A DNA stretch of 64,000 nucleotides. It comes from Branchiostoma belcheri (Eukaryota; Chordata; Leptocardii; Amphioxiformes; Branchiostomatidae). Both the position numbers and the translations under genes were made by a program. The notes under the pieces are model-generated. The model was not told the origin of the DNA. It did no database searches and saw nothing but the letters and a program-made list of their open reading frames with translations. The DNA is taken from positions 127,902 to 191,901 of the forward strand of contig NW_017804442.1 of assembly GCF_001625305.1 (NCBI RefSeq). Reading direction: 5' to 3'. Shown here one piece after another: positions 59,701-64,000 of this stretch (within the stretch, counting starts at the first letter, position 1; each line of letters starts with the position of its first letter).

Positions 59701-61505
59701 ATCAATACACAACAAAAACAGTGACAAGAACAGTGTCGCGATCGTGTGGCGTAGCGGCAGAGTGCTCAACTCTGAACCAAGAGGTCCCGGGTTTGAGTCC
59801 TGACATGCCACCGATCTTGTGCCCTTCGGGGAAAGGCACTTTACACGACTTTCCTCACTTCACTCAAGTGAAAATTAGTATTGCCTTGTCCTGTATTCGT
59901 TTTCTGCGTTGGTGACGACATAAAATAACTTGAGTGTGCCGTCGCCATGTCTAGTCATGAAATGTTGAAATATAAAAAAAAACGCAAACACAACTTATCA
60001 AGTAATCAGTTACATGCTTACAAATTCTAGCGACGTGCTTATTACATTCTATTTCTAGGTACAACTGTACGTGCTAGCCTTACAATGGCCAATAAGCGGT
60101 CAGCATTTCCGCGCCACCCACTTCCGACTTATGATTGGCTGAGCGAGCACATGCCTACGTGTGGACCTTCGTCCGTACTTCGTTCGTCCTTAACCTTTTA
60201 TTGCGCACAGTGGGAAATGTCGGGCACAGGATATGTAGGTCCCGTCTCGACTTGCTACACTGCGGGGTTTGAGAAGGAAGACTAACCAAGTTAAGTTAAG
60301 CCATGATCGTTTTGTTTAACCTGTATATAATTTGTGATGATTATGTATGTTCAGTCTCTTGTAATTTTGCTGTCAGTATATTTGTATGTTTTGAACCCTG
60401 GAAGACTAGTCATTGACTAAAGGGTATCGAAATAAACAAATAAACGAACCAACATTTCCCAAACACACATGTGCAAGCCAAGACACCAGTGCAAATTATC
60501 AGAGCATCGAATACAAACAAGCACCAAGCATGCAGACAAGGGCACCAAGAGTTTACGTCTAGCGGAAAAATAGACGTTAAGCGGAGACAACAACAACAAC
60601 GACGACGACAAGAACAACACTACACTGTAGCAATAACGCGGGCAGCCCGGGAAAGTTTGCAACATGAGAAGAAAAATGGCAATTTCTGAGTTACATTCGT
60701 CATAGGTCGTCGCACGATTCTAGATTGGCGGAGCAAGCACATGCCTACGCACATGATCCGTAGTAGCATTCAGACCTTCGTCCTTAACCTTAATGACGCA
60801 CAGTAAGAAATGTAGGGCGTAGGATTTGTGAGTCACGTAGCGACTTGCTACACTGCGAGGTTTGAGAAGAAAGACCAACCAACATTTCCAAAACACACAT
60901 GTGCAAGGCACCGGTGCAGAAAAGTGCCAGAGCATCGAATACGAACACCAAGCATGCAGAGAAGGGCACCAAGAGTCTACGTTTAGCGGAAAAATAGACG
61001 TAAATCAATGACAACAACAACAACGCTACACTGTAGCAATACGCGGACAGCCCTGAAAAGTTTGCAACACGAAAAGAAAAAATCGCAATTTCAAAGATAC
61101 ATTCGTCGTGGATCGTCGCACAATTTTGGAGTCGCAGAATTTTCAAGCAGACTCCTGTGGCAGACCCAACCGCCGACAAATATCTAAATTGTCCTTTTTC
61201 GTAACATTTGCTGACTTTTGCAGGACACTTGCAAAACTACATCAAGAATACCCGACGTTTGCAATCGAACGACGACCGTACGACCATGTTACGACAACCC
61301 TACGACGTACACGACAAGGCTCTAAAATGCAAAGTCTTTAGTAAACTACAAAATTAGGTTAACATGCTCAAAATTCGGCCTGTATATTTGTACATCAGCA
61401 TCAGGAAATTTAAAAAAAAAAAAAAAACTTAACTTACCAGTAAGAGAGCACCGCAAACAGTCCGGCCAGCACCCATGTCGGGGAGAGAGGCAAAAGATCC
61501 AACAT
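49373..61505 (-). CDS. Cytochrome P450 D, CYP3-clan (CYP3A-like), 14 exons, 507 aa
   Basis: The exons, in coding order, are 61505-61438, 57943-57850, 57456-57404, 56836-56740, 56255-56139, 55328-55240, 54631-54483, 54044-53914, 53528-53444, 52421-52261, 51830-51742, 50971-50834, 50299-50137 and 49462-49373. All junctions keep phase; intron 5 has a GC donor (cag|gcacgt). Motifs are the N-terminal anchor ([21 protein letters not shown]), [14 protein letters not shown]-helix AGYEST (311-316), ETLR (368-371) and [10 protein letters not shown] with Cys448. The first I-helix Thr, which helps proton delivery to bound oxygen, is Ser here; Ser can often take the role. The third variable detail is IDR in place of FDR at the start of exon 12. 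It is the most diverged and most repeat-loaded of the four genes and pairs with P450-C by exon lengths. A foldback MITE in intron 13 has duplicated the splice donor. Confidence 0.92.
49731..49845. mobile_element. Short MITE with TAGCCCGGGTGCCAGACTG ends
   Basis: The left end tagcccgggtgccagact pairs with agtctggcatccaggcta. It is a 115-bp relative of the element at 37071-37327 and lies in intron 13 of P450-D. Confidence 0.65.
49917..50127. mobile_element. Foldback MITE, copy F3, at the splice donor of P450-D intron 13
   Basis: This is a 211-bp element with nearly perfect inverted arms of about 95 bp (tagcctctaccaggcttgag.. and its complement). The flanks repeat GGGACTTAC exactly (49908-49916 and 50128-50136), a 9-bp target duplication. 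On the coding strand this is GTAAGTCCC, so the duplicated piece includes the 5' splice site. Confidence 0.9.
50325..50420. mobile_element. hAT-like MITE fragment
   Basis: The left end taatctccaagcagag and the blocks 'ggcaaaagactgtattaaattgg' and 'ggatactgcctggccaatttgatact' match the family at 46065 and 57597. The right end is missing. It lies in intron 12 of P450-D. Confidence 0.55.
50556..50802. repeat. (CA)n microsatellite in P450-D intron 12
   Basis: Several (CA) runs, broken by gagaga, cagaca and a short 'tcatggtggatggaccagac' insert, fill the part of the intron next to exon 12. The inserted 'tggatggaccagac' string is also present inside exon 12, which suggests slippage or local copying. 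Confidence 0.9.
51019..51160. mobile_element. Palindromic element with gtaaagagactctttttac ends
   Basis: The left end gagtaaagagactctttttacacaaccaagt is mirrored by acttggttgtgtagaaagattctctttactc. The interior contains 'ccgacgtttcgtgcagtacaatgtgaaccagtcagaattgccctgaggaaggtga', a variant of the hairpin motif found at 42541 and 55771. It lies in intron 11 of P450-D. Confidence 0.65.
51500..51715 (-). mobile_element. LINE reverse transcriptase C-terminal remnant
   Basis: On the minus strand the frame ends ..PVIMAPTVVSFRARLEACPP-stop, closely matching the better copy at 58020-58205. A 22-bp internal duplication (ggggattaccgggccaggcaag) breaks the motif. It lies in intron 11 of P450-D. Confidence 0.6.
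53015..53135 (-). mobile_element. SINE body fragment
   Basis: In reverse orientation this matches the SINE body at 46300-46420 (gggagtcaaacacacaccactaccagtggactggccccctg..). It lies in intron 9 of P450-D. Confidence 0.5.
54190..54475 (-). mobile_element. LINE 3' end related to 2740-3360
   Basis: The order is a decayed 50-bp unit, gcaggcacgcggcgcgg-like sequence, ggctacattacacc, gacttgttccacctaaacc, ctttaaagctatctaatgataatg, and ggtgacagcgagttccactctgcgaaagttc. This matches the copy in the esterase intron. A local inverted repeat (aaccttgaacatctagc / gctttatgtttaagttagatgttcaaggtt) has formed inside. It runs up to exon 7 of P450-D, ending a few bases before its donor. Confidence 0.65.
54963..55171. 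repeat. Four 50-bp LINE-tail units in tandem, P450-D intron 6
   Basis: Units starting aagctggtgtgttacgccga lie at 54963, 55013, 55063 and 55113, exactly 50 bases apart. No LINE body is attached. The unit contains cgcccttcggcg, able to form a compact GC hairpin. Confidence 0.85.
55406..55755. mobile_element. PIF/Harbinger-like MITE, copy H3
   Basis: The ends GGCCACACCGCCTTAATTTA and the complement carry the TAA duplication on both sides. About 350 bp; the interior matches H1. It lies in intron 5 of P450-D. Confidence 0.8.
56324..56499. mobile_element. Foldback MITE, relative F4
   Basis: The ends gctagtctccaccagactcctt and the mirrored aggagtctggtggagactagc, with the inner block 'aatagtagaaatcgg', relate it to F1-F3. 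At 176 bp it is shorter and shows no clear target duplication. It lies in intron 4 of P450-D. Confidence 0.65.
56530..56705 (-). mobile_element. LINE coding remnant related to 3060-3290
   Basis: The blocks gttgttcaaagctttgtagtgatgacgcccc, ggcaacgagttccagtctaagatagttc, cctcaatccttggttgataa and gaaggcatggctgtttcttgttcttttctg match the plus-strand sequence of the LINE copy in esterase intron 4. It lies next to P450-D exon 4. Confidence 0.6.
57075..57330. repeat. (ATC)n / (TTTTCATCATCATCA)n microsatellite in P450-D intron 3
   Basis: About 250 bases are built from cat and att triplets, mostly a 15-bp higher-order unit ttttcatcatcatca. All long frames here (poly-His, poly-Ser, poly-Met/Lys, Asp/Glu) are artefacts. 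Confidence 0.95.
57597..57777. mobile_element. hAT-like MITE, most complete copy
   Basis: The 18-bp ends taatctccaagcagatcc and ggatctgcttggagatta are perfect inverted repeats. GCATCTAC flanks both sides (57589-57596 and 57778-57785), an 8-bp duplication as for hAT elements. It lies in intron 2 of P450-D and has landed inside a remnant of the palindromic family with gacgtttcaagtagcat. Confidence 0.85.
58020..58205 (-). mobile_element. LINE reverse transcriptase C-terminal end
   Basis: The minus strand encodes FPRTIPQWNSLPVPVV and then MAPNVESFRAGLAACLP followed by a stop. This RT.P.WN.LP..vv.A.s...Fr..L order is the usual C terminus of many non-LTR retrotransposon reverse transcriptases. It lies in intron 1 of P450-D. 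Confidence 0.75.
58733..58966 (+). other. Open frame of 77 codons in P450-D intron 1, family unknown
   Basis: From the ATG at 58733 the frame encodes a mixed, non-repetitive peptide (MIVNIVLGDGSLTIEQCD.., ending VNFLY). It lacks simple repeats and looks more protein-like than most random frames here. No promoter, splice site or known domain supports it. It may be an old transposon piece or chance. Confidence 0.2.
59198..59590. mobile_element. PIF/Harbinger-like MITE, copy H4
   Basis: The ends GGCCACACCGCCTTAATTTT and the complement are both bordered by TAA. 393 bp, full length, in intron 1 of P450-D. Confidence 0.8.
59738..59890 (+). mobile_element. tRNA-derived SINE
   Basis: The tRNA-like head (gtgtggcgtagcggcagagtgctcaac, B box ggtttgagtcc) is followed by the same tail as at 13373: gatcttgtgcccttcggggaaaggcac, then tttcctcacttcactcaagtg. 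It lies in intron 1 of P450-D. Confidence 0.8.
60150..61090. repeat. Tandem duplication with period of about 435 bp, P450-D intron 1
   Basis: The block from aacatttcccaaacacacatgtgcaag (60447) through 'agcatcgaatac', 'ggcaccaagagt', 'tagcggaaaaatagacgt' and 'tttgcaacatgagaag' recurs from 60882. The preceding block (gagcaagcacatgcctacg.., cgacttgctacactgcg) is present at about 60145-60290 and again at 60725-60870. So roughly one and a half to two units are present. Confidence 0.65.
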
Positions 61506-61624
61506 CTTGGCGACTCTTAGCGCGAATGGGGCGGTAAATCCGTTTGGAGGAGGTTTAGTACTTTCCTGAAAATCTATGAGGCCTGTTTGACCAATCAGGT
61601 CGTAGCATTCCGTCACGCCATGCA

Positions 61625-61634
61625 TATATAAATA
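61625..61634 (-). promoter_or_regulatory. TATA box of P450-D
   Basis: The minus strand reads tgtctaTTTATATAtgcatgg; the box lies 120 bases before the ATG, the same distance as in P450-C. A sequence identical in type to the NF-E2 site of P450-C is not seen nearby. Confidence 0.5.
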
Positions 61635-61721
61635 GACAAACAGGCCACTATCTTGACATGACAGGTATACTTTCAAGGACTATACAGTGCTATAGGTTGA
61701 ATTCTTGGCTGTGTACCGTTA

Positions 61722-62148
61722 GGCCACGCCGACTTAATTTTATGGATGACATCAACACGCGCATTGGTTTTCGTCTGTTCCAAAAAAAGATCACGTCCTC
61801 CGAGGCTCTGGTCTGGCTCTAGGCCTGGGTAGTCCATGGTAGTTAGCGACAAATACGGAGCCGGTGGTAACTCTGGAGGATGGCACTCGATGGCACTTCG
61901 ATGGCTGTCGAAGCTCCACGACTCAAGAACTCAGTACATACGTACAGCGCCGACTCATAAATTCCACAAAAAGCTAGCATGTGCCGGCTTGTCGTATACG
62001 TCGCTGTGTACTGCCGCAAATTCACATTACCAGCTTTGCATTTCTGTGGTTTAGTTTTAGTTTTGGCCGGATTTTTTTGTATTCGTCCGGGCGCACTAGT
62101 TTGGCGGTCTTCAGAGGATGCCATCCATAAAATTAAGTCAATGTGGCC
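61722..62148. mobile_element. PIF/Harbinger-like MITE, copy H5
   Basis: The ends GGCCACGCCGACTTAATTTT and GGCCACATTGACTTAATTTT (inverted) flank a 427-bp body like H1. The left border is TTA and the right TAA. It lies about 90 bases upstream of the P450-D TATA box. Confidence 0.75.
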
Positions 62149-62845
62149 TAACACGTACAACAGGGAAATCTTTATTGACACAAGAAAAGTACAGCGACAT
62201 TTGTAAGTACGAAGGTCTTGTATAATCATACCACAGACAAGTTTACACAAACGCATTTACATACAAGTACACGGAAAAATAAAAATGTTGACTTTGGCGT
62301 ATATATCGTGTACATTACTGTTTCTAAAAGTGGTTTGGTACCATATGTGGGGATAGGGCATAGTCTGGTGTGATTTGGCCTAAATTCTGGGTTTGGATGA
62401 TCTGTCAAGTAGGACACTTAGAGCAAACACTTTAGAATGAAGATAATGGGGGTATGTGGGCTTCCGAACTTTATTGTGGAATTAGCTTTATTTGCAACCA
62501 TTAAAACTTAATTGTGTTGATCAATTGAACCCTACACAGTACATTGTCTCACTTGTTTTACACAAGGTGGTCTCTGTAACTAGGAAAAAGCAAACAAACA
62601 TATGTCTAATGGTACTACTTAGTTCGGCTTTTAGAAGTAAAGGTAAGCATCTTTCGAACAAGTGTCCCTGTTGCTGTTAGGGTCTTTTGTGTGACTGTGC
62701 AGTCGTCCCTATATGATACGGTTACCTTCTCTACTGTACAATTAATTGTTCGCTAAATGTAACTATGTACATACACGAATACTTTCCTCTGGTTTATAAA
62801 TCACTGAATAACAAAAGTTCTATCAAGAGTGCAACAGCGATACAC
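62149..62845. other. Stretch without recognised features
   Basis: No exon, RNA gene or repeat family was found. It is AT-rich intergenic sequence. Confidence 0.4.
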
Positions 62846-62849
62846 AGTT

Positions 62850-63400
62850 GGATACCAGGCAGCCGATCTAAGCAATGATATGCAAAACTACCTAGCTGGC
62901 ATTTCGGCAGACCGGTCACCAAACATCAAACGTACGTGCGGGCACTTCGGCTGTGTACAAACGCACTTAATTGTCCAGTAACTAGGTGCATGTGTGATGT
63001 ACGGACAAGTTCTTTCCTTACTACGATTGTAACAGTGATACCCCATGGGGCAACTGGTAGCCAATTTACCTGATGTAACGCAAAACTACCTAGATGGCAG
63101 ACCGGTCATCAGAACGCACGTACGGGCACTTTTGCTGTGTACAAAAGCACTTTATTGTCCAGTAACTAGGTGCATGTGTGATGTACGGATAAGTTCTTTC
63201 CTTACTACGATTGTAACAGTGATACCTCATAGAACACCGGATAGCCAATTTACCTGATGCAATGCAAAACTACCTAGCTGGCATTTTGGCAGACCGGTCA
63301 CCAAACATCAGAACGCACGTACGGGCACTTTTGCTGTGTACAAAATCACTTAATTGTCCAGTAACTAGGTGCATGTTTGATGTATGAATAAATAACAATC
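62850..63400. repeat. Satellite-like tandem repeat, about 190-bp unit, three copies
   Basis: Each copy contains gcaaaactacctag(c/a)tggc (62882, 63080, 63264), cagaccggtca, acgtacgggcactt, gctgtgtacaaa, aattgtccagtaactaggtgcatg and, in the first two, agttctttccttactacgattgtaacagtgatacc. Spacing is 198 and 184 bases. Confidence 0.8.
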
Positions 63401-63617
63401 CTTGCGTTTGCAAAGTTGGTAGCGTTGCCAAGTTTGCTGCCTATTCAGCTGCGGCTATATTTTGACTGGCAACCAGATACCTTGACACTGTCTGGATTTT
63501 ATCTTGATCGATTGCCGTATTTGCATAGTTTATGGCCAGACGAAGGTGAAGGTGACTTTAAATTTTTGTCGACAAGGTTACTTTTTACAAGGTGACTTTC
63601 CTCATAATTAGGCCCCC

Positions 63618-64000
63618 ATTCCACTTAGCGGCGCTCTCATGGCGCTCTCGCGGCGCTCTGAAATTGGCCAGAGCGCGGAGAGAGCGCCGAACTTCACGAA
63701 AAACGTGCTCAAGTGGAATTTCTAGGGCAACCTCTCTGCGCTCTCTGCGCGACCAAAAACTCAAATGTCAGCAACGTTTATGGGCGATTAACGAATTCAT
63801 GGCTCACAGAATGAATTGCGGGAAGAGGGAACGAAATTTTGTACGTTTTGTTTGTTTTATTGTTTTCACAGTCATTCTTTTACATCCTGCATCATGTTCA
63901 AGCCATGAAATCAAGGGTTTAAGACCCACATATCTATGACGGCGCTCTCACTGCACCCTCTTTGCGACCTGAAATTGTCGGAGCGTGGGGGTAGCGCCGT
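63618..64000. repeat. Element bordered by GGCGCTCTC repeats, running to the window end
   Basis: A block of about 65 bp rich in ggcgctctc and its complement gagagcgccg starts at 63620. A related block (gacggcgctctcactg..gcgacctgaaattg..gagcg..gcgccg) occupies the last 65 bases. Each block is itself an imperfect inverted repeat, so this could be a DNA element with sub-terminal repeats. The window ends before its border can be seen. Confidence 0.45.

Overview
The window looks like nuclear DNA of an amphioxus (cephalochordate, Branchiostoma type). Its genes are animal genes with many short exons split by GT-AG introns. The introns are crowded with small palindromic transposons, tRNA-derived SINEs and 5'-truncated non-LTR retrotransposons, several of them nested. 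The species call is inference from gene families and repeat style. All gene models below were built by joining exons by hand, checking splice sites and reading phase; none was tested against transcripts.

Layout. Left part (1-15 kb): a five-exon arylacetamide-deacetylase-like esterase (+, 657-3738); a four-exon TRAIL-like TNF ligand (-, 5026-7670) with a TATA box; a run of degraded LINE 3' ends (8.0-9.7 kb); a small single-pass membrane protein gene (+, 10480-11572) with a possible extra upstream exon; and a four-EF-hand calmodulin-like gene (-, 11808-14718). From 15 to 20 kb there is no supported gene, only MITEs, a SINE and unrecognised sequence.

Right part (20-61.5 kb): four complete CYP3-clan cytochrome P450 genes, each with 14 coding exons and the same intron phases. 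P450-A (+, 20051-29446; 515 aa) and P450-B (-, 30542-36672; 511 aa) face each other tail to tail and form one pair by sequence. P450-C (-, 38535-47178; 503 aa) and P450-D (-, 49373-61505; 507 aa) follow head to tail and form the second pair. All four keep the N-terminal membrane anchor, GIPGP hinge, I-helix, ETLR K-helix and heme-cysteine loop. An esterase and four microsomal-type P450s in one window suggest a xenobiotic or lipid metabolism neighbourhood, but the sequence cannot show shared regulation. After 61.5 kb only repeats were found.

Main points for a second look: a 9-bp target duplication that copied the 5' splice site of P450-D intron 13; a 105-bp near-identical tract in exon 10 of P450-A and B that looks like gene conversion; two GC-AG introns; a Thr-to-Ser change in the P450-D I-helix; a LINE tail of 50-bp tandem units that begins exactly at a splice donor; nested hAT-like and SINE/LINE insertions; and a recurrent hairpin motif with compensating stems spread over several repeat families.
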